A stretch of DNA of 64,000 nucleotides from Blastomyces gilchristii SLH14081 (taxonomy: Eukaryota; Ascomycota; Eurotiomycetes; Onygenales; Ajellomycetaceae). The translations under genes were made by a program, and so were the position numbers. Of the stretch, positions 35,663 to 47,659 are shown piece after piece. The stretch covers positions 5,361,434 through 5,425,433 of the forward strand of contig NW_003101682.1 of assembly GCF_000003855.2 (NCBI RefSeq), written 5' to 3'. Each line of letters starts with the position of its first letter. Within the stretch, counting starts at the first letter, position 1. The notes under the pieces were generated by a model, which saw nothing but the letters and a program-made list of their open reading frames with translations, ran no database searches and was not told the DNA's origin.

Positions 35663-37940
35663 AGATGAGATATGAGAAAGAGAATGAAAGTGATGAATCA
35701 GATTCAAAGAAGTTCACTCTCTACTTAAAAGAAGAATAAAAAGAGAGATGATTATCACTGAAGTTGTATAATAATAACAGAAATTATATAATTATATAGT
35801 GATATAATAATAGACATTGTACAATCAATGAGAAATCACTGAAATGAATATCTTCTCTAGTTAATATAAACACTCTTCTCTGCTATCTGAACTGAAAGAT
35901 ATACAGAATCTCTCAGAGAGTTTACTCAAAGTAGTAAGAAAACTAGCTGAGACTGTTAAACTGAAATTGAAGCTCTGTATATGTATAATGTATGAGAATT
36001 CTAAATGAAATTGAGACCTTGTGTACACAGTAACAGGCTGAGATGAAAGTTAAATAACAATTGACATTTACTACAGATTAAGTATTCACTATGAAGAGCT
36101 TCACTGATGCAATCATTATCATCAATAAGAATAGAGAAAATCAGGTCTTAGATCTGCAGCAGAAGATTAAATATTTACATAGATAAATAACTACACTGAA
36201 TCTGAAGATCTTACTATAATTATTCACAATCTCTTCAGAAGTGTATACATTATCAGAGACTGCTGCACAGAATAAGAATCTGAATATAAGATATATTAAA
36301 CTGAGAGATCTGCTGAAGTTACTAAGCTTTAATAATAACTGAAAAAATAATGCTGTAATTAGCTGGCTAAGTCAGATGTGATTATATTATCAGATTAAAT
36401 GCAAACTTATAGACAGATAGTTAACAGAATTTTAATAAGTCTTAAGATCTATCACATTTCTACATGAAAAAGCAAAGTTAATATAAATAACTGATAAAAA
36501 GATGAATCTCATAGATTTGAAATGATATTCATTCTTATAAATATAGAATGAGTTTTTCAAATGAATCTTGTATAACTTTGAGAAAGTGAATATATAAGAT
36601 AAGTATTATAAATACTTTACTGAGTGTAGATAAGTAAATAATCTTATATTATACTTCACACACTTCAGTTTATACTATTTTATATTGAATAAAGAGCTTT
36701 CAATATCTTTCTATTTACAGATCTTTATTCATGATCTTACATCTGAGTTAAGAGCAGAATGAAAATGCTTAATCTTATAATGAGATACAGTAAAAGAAGT
36801 ATATAATATTCTTATTATACAGAAACAAATAAGTCAATTGTAACAGAAAATACTGTAATTAAGTATATCTCAGTGAAGAATAGATAATCAGACTTCTATA
36901 ACACAAGTTATACACTCAGATATGATAAATCTAGATTTGAATATCATCACTAAAGCACTGAATTCTCTGAAAAAGAAATTCTCTGAGTGAAAATCTTGAT
37001 ATTATAAGTATTGAGCTTATTTCAACTGTGAATATTAAAATCATGATGTAAAAGATTACACACAGTATACACAGTTAAGAAAAGTAAGAGAGTGAAAAAA
37101 CTAGCAGAATCAGTGAGCTCAGAGACACTTACTGATATTGTATGAAAGGTCTTTAAAGTAAAAGAGATATCTGTGTTAGATAACTCTTTGAATTCTGTGA
37201 ATATCAAGAGAAAGCAGACTTCTGAATGAGATGTGAGTGAGAATGATAAAGCAGATACTTATCTCAATATCTTGAGACCTGAAATATTAATATATAAGAG
37301 ATACTTGAGTAAGAATTGAGAGATGACTGCAAAGATATTAGCAGATATAGAAGCTTCTATATAATATATTAAAAATTATATAATTCAAAGACTGAAAGAG
37401 ATTCACTGAGTGAAGAATCTCTGATATATAAGATTATCTAATAACTGATATTTGATATCATCTGTAAGAGTAAGTGTTCTCTTGCATTTCAGAGAATAAT
37501 CTTGCTATATTTGAGTGTAAGAGCTGCAGAATGTGAAATATAATCTTATTTTCAGACTTAATTAATTTCAAAGGTTCAATCTGCAGATTCAATGATATAC
37601 ATATCATATACAGTTGACTGATAAGAAGAAAACAGTTCATATAATTCTATTAACTGATATGAGAAGGACATTTCATGTCTCTGATATAGAAGAATTAAAT
37701 CTGTCTATATATTAATAAACAAAGAGAATGATTTATAAGATCTCATCTGAAAGTATGCTGTATATTATACAGAATCTGAAAGTGAAGAAAATCAAGATAA
37801 AGAATATATAAGAGAATAAGTCTATGAAGAAGCTTCTGAAGAAGTATGAGAAGATCTTCTGAACAGATCTTTTATCAGAATTGTCATCAGAATGAGGATT
37901 TATATATGAGATTGACACAGAGAATGTGAAATCAGTCAAT
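35663..37940 (+). pseudogene. Gypsy J gag and protease region remnant
   Basis: Heavily stopped coding region between MITE 1 and RT. A short section around 36090-36180 reads MKSFTDAIIIINKNRENQVLDLQQKI and suggests the start of a gag with an N-terminal helix. No zinc knuckle or protease active site can be placed with confidence. Assignment rests on position in the element. The apparent minus-strand ORFs at 37022-37207, 37458-37640 and 37733-37939 are chance or shadow frames. Confidence 0.5.
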
Positions 37941-40580
37941 TAAAATATGTATTCTCTGTTACAAATATATCTTGAAGAACAGAAGTGTGAGATCACAGAG
38001 CTTCTGAAATATAGTCTTATATAACTCTCATCAAGTACATGAGACTTTTCAGTTCTATTTGTGAAAAAGACAGATAAAGGGTGACAGATATGTATTAATT
38101 ATCAATCACTTAATAAGCTTATAATCAAGAATGAATATTCACTATCACAGATTCAATAACAGTTGAATATAGTTAAAAATATCTGATATCTATCAAAGAT
38201 TAATCTTCTCTCAGAATACTGACAGATTCATGTAGATAAACTGTCAGTACTGAAAATCACATTTAATATATAATAAAAGAAGTTTGAATTTCTGATAATA
38301 TTATTCAGTCTGATAAATGCATCTATCATCTTTTAAATAATGATGAATACAATTCTTTATAAACAGAATGAAACCTTATATCTCATATATCTCAATGACA
38401 TTCTAGTCTTTTCAAACTTATACAATGAATATCTGAAGTATCTTGATAAAGTGCTTACAACTTCAACAGAGTATAAGCTCTATATCAAATCATCAAAGTA
38501 TATATTTGAAATAGAAGAGTTAAAGTTCGTAGAATATATAGTAAGTGATGACTGTATATATCTCATTTCAGAGAAATTGAATGTTATAGTAAATTAACTG
38601 CAGCTGAGAAACATACATTATATATAATAGTTTCTTAAGTTAGTCTCATATTATTACAGATTCATCAAGAATTTCATATAAATATCTGTATTACTCTCAG
38701 ATCTCTTAAGAGAAATAGATGCAAATCTGTGAAAGAAGAAGTTTTATTCAATCATCTGAAATACTGTGTATAAGAAGACTTTTCTCATACTGAGAGAATG
38801 TGTAATAATATTCTCAGTGCTTATTCAATCAGATTGTAATAAATCTTTCTACATTGAGACAGATATATCTGAATGAGCTATCAGAGACACTCTTCTACAG
38901 ATAAGTAAGAATAGCAAGCTGCACTCAGTGATGTACAATGATAGGAAACTATCAAACATTAAGCTCAATTACTCAGTGTATGAAAAGAAATTACTAGTGA
39001 TTAAGCATATGCTGATGTTATGAAATAGATATATTAACAATGAGCATATAACAATGATGATCATGAATTATGAAAGTCTCATCTATCTACAATTAATAAT
39101 AAAATCTTTCAAATACTTAGTATGTTGAATCTCAGAGTTTCAAGTGTATAATCTTAATATTAAATACTGAAAGAGATCAGATACTGTAATATCTGATGCA
39201 ATCAGTCACAGATCTGATTTCATAAGTGAGAATTCTGTGAATCAGATATAAGAGAAGTTCATATTAAATATACTGAGAAGATGCAAGGAATCAGAATAAG
39301 TGAATACAATGATCTCTTACTTGAAGAATGACAAGATATCAGATAATAAGCATCTTATAAAAGTGATAGAAGAGATGCTTCTGAACTTCAAGCAGAGAAA
39401 ATTGAAAAATGATGTTATGCTTTGCTGCAATCTAGAATACACAGAAGCTCTCTATCTAGAATATTCATTTAAACATGACTTGATAACTTGCATGCACAAG
39501 GAATTCAGTCACTTAGAAAGCTCTGAACTTATAAGTGCACTCAAATCAAGAGTGTACTTGTCAAGTATGACTGAGAACATTCAGATATACACTCACAAGT
39601 GCCTGAATTACCAGGTTACAAAAGAATCTAAGAATGAGTTAGAATACAAGAAAGTGTAACATCAGATGAAATGTATAATACAACTGTTTAAATAATGAGA
39701 GATGAATCTCATAGACATACTACTGTAAACATCAAATGAAAATTGATGAATAATCACTGCTATTGATTATGCTACTGACTGATCAGTCATGAAAGCAGTT
39801 TCAGAGATAACAGAGAAGATGATGATGAAGTTTCTATATAATGAGATCTATATTAACTATGAAATGCTGTATAAGATTCTAACTGATAACAGTGCAAATC
39901 TCATAGAAGAAGCAGTAAGGCATTTTATAAATCAGTTACAGATAAGACATTATAGAACAGCATCATATTATCTGCAGATAAATGAAAAGATAAAAAACTT
40001 AAATGAAATCTTGAGTAACATGCTGATGAAATATCTAGTGAGTAAGCTGATGCAATTATGAGATGAATATCTCAGTCAGGCACTATTAGTCATGCGAATT
40101 CAGTAGTATGCAGTCTTCAAGTGTTCATTATTCTATCTGTTGTATGAATTGCATCTGTGCATCTCAGAGAATGTTTCAGAAGAGATGAGAAAGAGAACAG
40201 CAGTTGCAGATGCAACAGTTGCAGATACAGAATCATGATTGAAAGAGATCAGCCACACATGTGTAAAAGCTAATGAGTTACTCCTGAATCAAGCAATTCA
40301 ATCAAAAAGAATACAAGACTCACTAGTTAAGAAATCAAGTCTCAAGATGAGAACATGAGTTCTTATACATAATAAGAGTTCTGAGAAGTTTCAATCTAGA
40401 TGATTTGAGCTCTATAAAATACTTAAATTACATCTGCTGAGAACTTATATATTGAAGAAATCAGAGAAACAGATCTTACACAACTTGATAAATAATTCAT
40501 ATCTTATAGAGATGAAGATGTAAGACTTGAGAAGATGCTCAGAGATCAGATGAGATTAGTTTTAATAAGCTGTTCACTGT
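37941..40580 (+). pseudogene. Gypsy J pol remnant: RT, RNase H, integrase
   Basis: RT opens around 38040 (FSVLFVKKTDKG-QICINYQ, then LNKLIIKNEYSLSQIQ). The catalytic box is YLND at 38388-38399, in the open stretch 38340-38597 that ends in thumb sequence. RNase H is at about 38820-39180 (FYIETDISEWAIRD-type; SNIKLNYSVYEKKLLVIKH). The integrase zinc-binding part is in 39300-39659 (HKEFSHLESSEL...HKCLNYQV). The core is in 39789-40061 (KILTDNSANLIEEAV; HYRTASYYLQINEKIKNLNE). Its C-terminus ends near LHNLINNSYLIEMKM at about 40480-40525. No chromodomain seen. TGA and TAA codons interrupt it. Confidence 0.85.
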
Positions 40581-40850
40581 AGTAGTCTGAGCAAATGAAG
40601 AGAGACAGTATAATATATAAGACAGAATCACAAGAGATGAAAGCTGCTGAACCTAGTCACTGAATACAATATTATATAGAGATTGTGTAAGAGTAGTAAC
40701 TAGCAGACAAAGAAAAAGTGTAAGAAAAGAGAAGAGATAATGAATTGATTATCAACTGTAAGAGTCAGTTATAAAGAACAAATATTATTATACACATCTC
40801 ATTCATTTTCATATGTCACACATTTAATCTATTTCCAACATCACTTCACC

Positions 40851-41354
40851 TAGACTGGCCGCCGGACCATGAATTTCACGTTTGGTCTCATTTGGTCTGG
40901 TCCCATACATTTCTTGGCGTGAATCCCGCTGGGACTGGCTATTAAAAAAACATGTAAAGTGACTATATATCAGATCTTAAAATGAAACCATGACTTGAAA
41001 AAAATGAGAAAGTGGTTCCATTTGGTCTCATTTAGTCTCATTCTTGGCATAAAGTTACTATTTTTAGATATTTTAAGGTTTTTTTAGACTATTTTTAATT
41101 TTTTAAAAAGTAACACTTTTTGGTAACACTCAAATGAGATTTAAAGTCATTTAAAGCAATAAAAATAATTTAAATTGAGAAGTGGAAATCATAGTCTCAT
41201 TTGAAAAATGTGACAAGAGTAGACAGCAAGTTTCACTGGGACAGTATGAGACTACTATCTAATGTTAAAACTGTGTAATGGGATCAGTCGAATTGGTAAT
41301 GGAACTATCAAAAAATCTGGTCCTGGTCCCAGACACGGTCACACGGTCAGTCTA
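40851..41354 (+). mobile_element. hAT-type MITE copy 2 (504 bp)
   Basis: Ends tagactggccgccgg and cggtcagtcta. The 8-bp duplication is acttcacc (40843-40850) and acatcacc (41355-41362), 7 of 8 identical. It is the least mutated copy: it keeps ggtctcatttggtctggtcc where copy 1 has gatctcatttgatctgatct. Confidence 0.92.
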
Positions 41355-41362
41355 ACATCACC

Positions 41363-43409
41363 TGAAAAACACTAAAAACAAAGACAATCTCAAAACTTGA
41401 GATCTGTAAGAAATTTAAGAGCTGTAAGCTACTCTTATAATAATGCTATGTATATCTCTGGTTTCTCTACTGCTCTGTATACAACATTAATATCATTTAT
41501 CACAAGATTGACTGAAATGCTAATATGGAAATGTGTATATATATATATAGAAAAATTGAAGAAAAGCACAGAATCTGCAGAATCAGAAGTCAAGATAGAG
41601 AAGATAGAGATGAAAGAAACAGAAGAAGAAGAGAGTGCAGAATCAGATAAATAATAGTGAGAGTTATCTGAGACTGAACACTTATAATCTGGTGTACACA
41701 TAACCTTTCTCACAGAGAAGAAAGAGAAAGTAATAAGAGAAGCTTAAGAATGAGAGAGAGTAGTCTCAGTGATATTATCATCTTCAATTAAAATGATCTC
41801 TGACACTGAAGTAACTAAGAACTATTATTAGTGTACAAAACTGCAAAAGCAGAGATAATAATTATTAAATAAATACTCACTGATCTTAGAATTGTACATG
41901 TAATTACAACATACATGAGACTTCTCAGAAAGAGAGAGAGAGACATAGAGAAATGTAGAAAGTAGAACACAGCATATAAACAGCTCATTTTCATGATGAC
42001 ATCTCAGATAAGATGTACAAGTCTCACACTTATAAGTGTAAAAGAGTATAATATCTGTGTTTTCATTTCTGAAAACATGAATATTCTTCACCTGCATCAC
42101 AAAGTTAAATAACAAATGTCAGAGAATAGGCTGATACAGATTAATCATTTCAAAGATATTCATTAGAGCAGATGTACTTATAATATTGAATTTAACAGTT
42201 GTAAAAAGTTTCTTGATGTCTGTGAATGCTATGACTTTATATATAACAAAACTCATAATGATTTCTCCTAGAAAAATCAGTGTTAGAAGAGAAGAGAAAA
42301 AAGAAAAGACTTATAATCTTGATACTGTTGAGAAGAGAGGTAATTCTTCAGTATGAATGAATAATTATCTCATCATGAATATTTGAAATGAATATAATAA
42401 TCAGTATTCATAACTGAGCTTTAAATAGTTATATTATACACAGTCTTTATACAATAGATTGTTCTAGAGATCAGTAAGAAGAGTGAGAGTGTATACACTG
42501 AGCAATATAATTCACTGAGTCTATGCAATATCTTCTTGAAATAAGAAGAGCTAGTAACAAAGGTAGTAGTGAGAGCAGAAGTAGCAGAAGTAGAGATTGC
42601 AGAAACAGAGATAGTAAAAGCAGAAGAATCAGACACAGAAGCAAGTGTAGAAGATTAAGAGAGAGTGACAGAGAAAGAAACAGAGAAGAAAGTAGTAGAG
42701 AAAGAAGCAGTAAAAGAGATAGAGAAGAATGTAGAAGATCTGATCACATATAATACAGATAATTTCTTCATTATCACATTCTTCAAGTTCTTAATCAATA
42801 ATTTAATATTGAGGTATTTACTATCATCTATAAATGCAGATCTGTCAACATGTGAAGATTCTATATAAATTAAAACAAATCAGTATCTATATTAATATAA
42901 AACACAATCAGATACTCACTGAGAAAAGAAGATTAAGAGTGTATAAGAAAGTGAAGAAGATATATCATTCATGATAATACATTCTAGTGATTGTTAGAAG
43001 ATAAACAAGTCTCAGTCACATTTCATAATATATCACACTTACTGCTAATGAACTGCTCAGTATAAGCACTACAATAATACTTATTATAAGAATGAGAGAT
43101 CATTATCAGAAATATGTATAATATAATAAATGAATAGATAGAAGATATTAAAGAGAAGAAGAAGCAGAAATCTTAAATAAGATAATAATATTCAATGATG
43201 ACAATGATGAAGAAGATGATTGAAGAATGAAAAAAGTTAGTGAATAAGTGATGTAATATAGTGAAAGTTTCTTTATGAGAGTGTACACAGAACACTAGCT
43301 GAATCAGAGATAGACTATATAATTACAAACACTAGTGACACACTAATTCACATGAAGCTAGAATGTACATCATGATCACATGAGTGTGACTGAATCTGAT
43401 GAAGAAGAA
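41363..43409. pseudogene. Gypsy J 3' accessory region
   Basis: About 2 kb between integrase and the 3' LTR. On the plus strand an acidic, Glu/Lys-rich frame is partly open (41397-41654 ends in KETEEEESAESDK; 42540-42868, with one TAA, reads VVVRAEVAEVEIAETEIV...EKETEKKVVEKEAV). On the minus strand 41828-42115 is open and Cys-rich (YKCETCTSYLRCHHENEL, then HVCCNYMY). I cannot decide which strand was coding. An accessory ORF by analogy with gypsy B is possible. Confidence 0.4.
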
Positions 43410-43575
43410 TGTGATTCAGAAGAATGTACAATCATTAGATAATAACACAGCTGCTTTCAAACTTGCTTACAAATGTAAAGAGGCCATAGCAGCCACTAAT
43501 TAATTTAGATAATGTATATAAGAAGCCAGCGTACGCCTGTAATCGTACGCTGGCTCAAGCAATCTTTGAATCACA
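43410..43575 (+). repeat. Gypsy J 3' LTR (166 bp)
   Basis: Begins tgtgattcagaagaatgtac and ends ctttgaatcaca. Here the inner side is mutated (aacacagctgctttcaaac for aacgcggccgcttccgaac), while the outer side keeps gcgtacgcctgtaatcgtac. This mirrors the 5' LTR. Confidence 0.85.
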
Positions 43576-44940
43576 CTGTCATGATGATGTCCGGGCATTT
43601 GATGAGTGAGAGGTATTTGTAACTCTTAATGTCTAACAGATCTGTCTGAAGTGATGATGAGAAGAATGTTTAATAAAGCACTTCTGCCTTCTTCTCTGAT
43701 TGATGAGCAGACTCTTTATCTAGTTTTATCAGAGCTGAAGTACATGTGAGTGTTATATTGTGTCTGTTTTTGACTCATTTAATCAGGTTTCAAAGACCTG
43801 GCTGTAATATGAATGCTTCTTCAACTCATTGCTGATAAGTGTTGTAAAGGATTTTTTAAATATGTCAGTCTTTTCTGTTTTACGCTTTCTGATAGGCCTT
43901 GTAGTCCTTGTCTTATCTTGATCATTGCCATCTTCAGTGAAGCTGTTGAACCTCAGTGCATATGTTCTTACACTTCTAGTCAAACCCCGCAATTGATTGA
44001 GAGAAAGGCTTTGATCATGAAGTAAATACAGTGATGCCTGCCTTCAGTGTTCTAATAATGATGAAGATAAATTTATTAATATTATCTTTGTTTTTAAGTT
44101 CTGTGATATCATCTGATCAAGGTAGATGTGTCTCAATGATTTTCCACAGTAATTCCAGGTTTGTCTTTATTCATAGACACTGTCTTGTTGAGTTTACTGA
44201 TTGCCAGTTTCAGTCAAACACTAGAGCAATTGAGAGATGATTTGAATCACAGTTCACTTCTCTATCAATCTTGCAGTGAGTCACACAGTTTGCTAAATCT
44301 TCTGAGACAAATGTTAGATTGATTATAGACTCTTCATTCTTTCATTAATATATTGAGATTCCGGGCTTTATAAGAAGCTGCAGCTGAAATTCTTCAATGA
44401 CTGTAAGAAGACCTTGAGCACTTAACTCTCTATCTCTGTGCCAGTGTGTTGAGGACTAGAGAGAGTGATGCATGTTAAAGTTCTCAAGTACAATAATATT
44501 CTCAGATGAGTTTTGTACTCTGATCACTTCTGTCATTGTGAAAAGCATATCAGTTCTCACTTTATTATAGATATTGAAAATGAAAATCTTTCTATCAGAA
44601 TGAGAATTGAGAATCTGCAGACAGATGATATTCTTAGAGATGTATAAGACACTTCAGATATCAGAATTGATTCATTTACTGATATATAGACATACTCTCA
44701 TTACAGTATTGATGAGATATATTAGTTAAAATTATGTCTTAAGAGAGTGATATAATGTTTTAATAAAGAGATTTCATCACAGTTTCTGAATTATCAGAAT
44801 GTTGTAGTCAAGAATTTTTCAGTTTTAGAAAAGGCTGATAAGAACAACATCTCTTGACTTTCACACATTGTACTGTAAGATGTGTAGTTCCTGGTGTTCT
44901 AGCATAGAAGAGGCATTGCTTCAGAGCAGTTTGTAGAGAA
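43576..44940 (-). pseudogene. LINE K ORF2, N-terminal part: APE-type endonuclease
   Basis: Right-hand part of ORF2, cut from the rest by gypsy J. The endonuclease start is at about 44870-44740, reading LHILQYNV-KSRDVVLISLF and KILDYNILIIQKL, the equivalent of LRILQxNVxKS...YDILxIQEPW in Tad-type enzymes. The frame ends at the J border with PDIIM. It is more mutated than the RT/RNase H half. The open plus frames at 43813-44240 are shadows. Confidence 0.78.
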
Positions 44941-45069
44941 TCGGCTTCAGAATCAGCTCCGAGTCACCCGGTTTCTCAGCTGACAGAATGGCCACTCTAC
45001 GCGGGACCTCTGCATTCATTCTAGGGTGAAGGTGCTATATTTTCCCCGCTCAAGGCGCACTGTCAGGCT

Positions 45070-46949
45070 TTGAGATGAGTACTTCTTTCTTTTCAAATAC
45101 TTGTGTAATTCAGCTGCCAGCAGGAAGTCTCTCCCGCAGTACATGTATATCTTTATGCAGTGAGCAATCATCAGCTCTGCATCTTGTGCTGGCCAGCTGC
45201 TGTAGATTTTCTGATGCTCTGAACATTTGCATGCCTTATAGATATGTTCTTGAGCCATGTGAGTGTTCATTGCCATGAATGTTAGAATAGTATTTACTGT
45301 TTCAGAGTCATGTATTCAGTTCTCAGCAACATTGTTTGCTAAACTGGCCAGTTATTCATTCATCTCAGTTATGTTGAATTCTCTGTGTATAGTTTTCAGA
45401 GAGTATATTAATGCTGCTTTAGCTGATATACTCTTAACAGTTTTCATGTTTGAGTTGACATTTACTGCTGAACCGGTCTTCTGAGATTCTTCTATTATCA
45501 GTAACTGTGAGTACATCTCTGATTGCTGTGATTCATGTTATGATACTGATATTACACAATCTTCTTGCATCTGTGAAGGCTCTTGAGTGATGTCTGTATG
45601 GTCTGAAAGTGCTTCTCTGGAGCTTACTATTGTTATAATTTCATTGAGGGTGAGACTGTGTGTGTGGCATGATCTCTTCTGTGAGTTGTTGTTCTCAAGA
45701 GATTTGTCTTTGAGAGGCATCTGTCAGTAGCTGTTTTAAACCTGCTTTGCTTACTCAACTCTTCTCAATTCTTTCCTTCTTACTGAGCAGGCATTGCTTC
45801 ATGCTATGTGAGCATCTTTGCAGACTGAGTAACTGAGAGTGAAGCCTTTCACTCTCTTCTGTGTGCAGTTTCTGATCTTATGTAGCTCAGTGCAATAGTC
45901 ACATGTTTAAGCTACATTGCATTGAGTGCTGATGTGGCTGTAATTGTAGCACTAGAAGCATTGCTTGACTCTGCAGGCATAATCATAGAGTTGACATGTA
46001 TGTATCTGTCTGTCCCACGCCATCCCTGCGTAGATGATGGCGTTGGCTATTTCTGAGTCTGTGAACTTCACCATGATTGAGGATGCGCGTTTGAGAGGTG
46101 ATTCTCAGGTTAATCATCCTACATATGAGATCTCCGCCTTGAGAATAACAGTGTAGTTGTCTGTAAGTATTTGCTGAATAGTCACTTTCTGATCCTTGAT
46201 GTTGATAGTGCTTGTAGAAATACTGTGAGTGATAACTCTGTAGATAAGCATGATAAGTTCTGCATGTTTCTCAAGTTCACTTACTCATTCTCTGTTCTGT
46301 TTGAGCTTAACAGCCTCTGCTGTAGAAGAGGTGAAGATCTGTATATCACTGCTTTTAAGTTGATAAGTAATGATCACTATCACTGATTCGATAACCATGT
46401 GATTCTTGATTAAGGTCTTGACTTGCTGTCTAATCTTGATTGTGAAAAGTGTCTGAAAACACTGAGTGATTTCATGATTCTTGAGTCTGACTGTTACTGC
46501 TCAGTTCTTATATGCTGTGACTGTTGACTGTGTCTTAGTGATACGCGCGCTTTGAGGAACTGGTGGCAGTAACACCTGAGTGCCTCTACCGTGTACTGCC
46601 ATCTGCGCCTATGTTGCAGCTGTCTAGCCATCACTAAAGTTGATGATATTAGATAAGATGATGCTGAGGCCTATGAAGTTTTTAATGATTGATACATCTC
46701 TCTGAATTTTCTGTGTACACTTAACAGCATTCTGAATGTGATGAAGAATGTTGCTCATAAGAGACTGCCGGAGCACCTGCCCGCGAGTGCAATGATGAAT
46801 GTGATGTATTGCTGTACTATATTTCATGATACTTGATTCTGCCTGCCTTTGTCCACAGCCTGCAATTGATAGCATGCTTCTCTAAGGTATGTGATGTGCT
46901 CATTGATGTGTTCTGGGCCATTGTTTACCTGCGGCCACTTTGATGCCAT
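45070..46949 (-). pseudogene. LINE K ORF1 remnant: gag-like protein with zinc knuckles
   Basis: Starts at the ATG at complement 46947-46949 (MASKWPQVNNGPEHINEHIT). Three Cys/His knuckle-like motifs lie at about 45990-45790: CF-CYNYSHISTQC, CDYCTELHKIRNC and VCKDAHIA-SNAC, the layout of Tad ORF1 nucleic-acid-binding proteins. Patches of unmutated DNA survive (46010-46100 with acgcc and ctgcgtag; 46542-46560; 46760-46800). The 3' part around 44940-45070 reads HPRMNAEVPRRVAILSAEKP in another frame, so the exact ORF1/ORF2 boundary is unclear. Confidence 0.78.
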
Positions 46950-47105
46950 TACAACAAAATGAACGTGTTTTCATGTATCAATTGATGTAATTACTCAAGA
47001 GGATACAGGCAGACTGTAGAAATTACAAAATATTACGCATTTTCAAAAATTTGTTCTGAGCTGTTGATGGTGTTTTTCTGATTAATTGATTCCTGCTTTT
47101 GATTA

Positions 47106-47136
<31 letters not shown>

Positions 47137-47264
47137 TATGATTGACTGTCCCAGCCGCTCTCAGAGCCGAAACCTCAAACTGGCATTGATTAATTGATTG
47201 ATTGATTAATTGATTGATTCGTAGACTGTCTCAGCCGCTCTCAGAGTTGAAACCTCAAACTGGC
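46950..47264. repeat. LINE K leader with (TTGA)n and duplicated ~85-bp block
   Basis: Upstream of LINE K ORF1. Two tandem blocks (about 47100-47185 and 47186-47265) each consist of (gatt)n followed by gactgtcYcagccgctctca and gaaacctcaaactggca. The same (gatt)n plus gactgt-cagc-gctctcaga combination occurs in both F repeats. CpG survives in agccgctc, so these are among the less mutated bases. Confidence 0.6.
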
Positions 47265-47659
47265 AATCAAGTGTATTATTTTCTATAACTATTCATGAGA
47301 ATAGAAACTGCTACTTATAACTGTTTCTTCTATTAATAAACTTTTCTTGAGAGCTGGCAGTCTAACAAACAGTATCAGCTTAGTCATACATATTGTTAGT
47401 AATTACTACATCTACTCTAGTTACATGCTATCTCAATCTATTCATTTAGTGTAACTCGCGTAGATAGATTACATATATATAACATAACAACATTATTCTT
47501 CAAGAGATTATAAAGCTCTTTGTAAGTAATAAATAACTGTAATAACATGTCAACTACATCTTCATGTATTACTACATATGTCTAGATATTTTTTTATAAT
47601 TGATTGAACTCATGATTAATCTAAGATTCGGGGGGACATCTGACTTAATAAAAGAATAC
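47265..47659 (+). repeat. Probable 5' LTR and leader of copia H
   Basis: Non-coding, moderately AT-rich DNA directly upstream of the copia gag start, including tagtgtaactcgcgtagatag and a short ggggggacatctg just before the ATG. The matching 3' LTR would lie beyond the right edge, so this is inferred from position only. Confidence 0.35.

Larger units (their letters stand above)
34762..43575 (+). mobile_element. Gypsy J: full-length Ty3/gypsy element with 166-bp LTRs
   Basis: Two 166-bp direct repeats (34762-34927 and 43410-43575) bound an interior with gag, pol and a ~2-kb 3' region. It is inserted in LINE K ORF2. Two hAT-type MITEs (35149-35654 and 40851-41354) are nested inside it; without them J is about 7.8 kb. 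The MITE pair could be mistaken for J's LTRs, but each MITE has its own 8-bp duplication. Confidence 0.86.
32212..46949 (-). mobile_element. LINE K, Tad-like LINE, split by gypsy J
   Basis: Minus-strand non-LTR retrotransposon of a second, distinct family: ORF1 (about 45070-46949), then ORF2 from about 44930 to 32263, with gypsy J inserted at 34762-43575. Deleting J and one duplication copy joins EIEKAV on the left to PDIIM on the right in a single frame, with ctgc/ctgt as a short target duplication. The RNase H and RT region at 32800-34760 is much less mutated than anything else in the window and matches the Tad-type sequence common in Pezizomycotina. Confidence 0.9.

Noticed and set aside
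35149..41354. The two ~505-bp direct repeats as LTRs of the gypsy element between them
   Set aside because: Each copy has its own different 8-bp duplication and inverted ends, and three more copies lie elsewhere without any gypsy between. J's real LTRs are the 166-bp repeats at 34762 and 43410.
42523..42753. An SR-like Arg/Ser-rich protein
   Set aside because: The same bases in the next frame give an acidic Glu/Lys/Val-rich sequence that continues further; the Arg/Ser pattern is a by-product of gaa/aga repeats.
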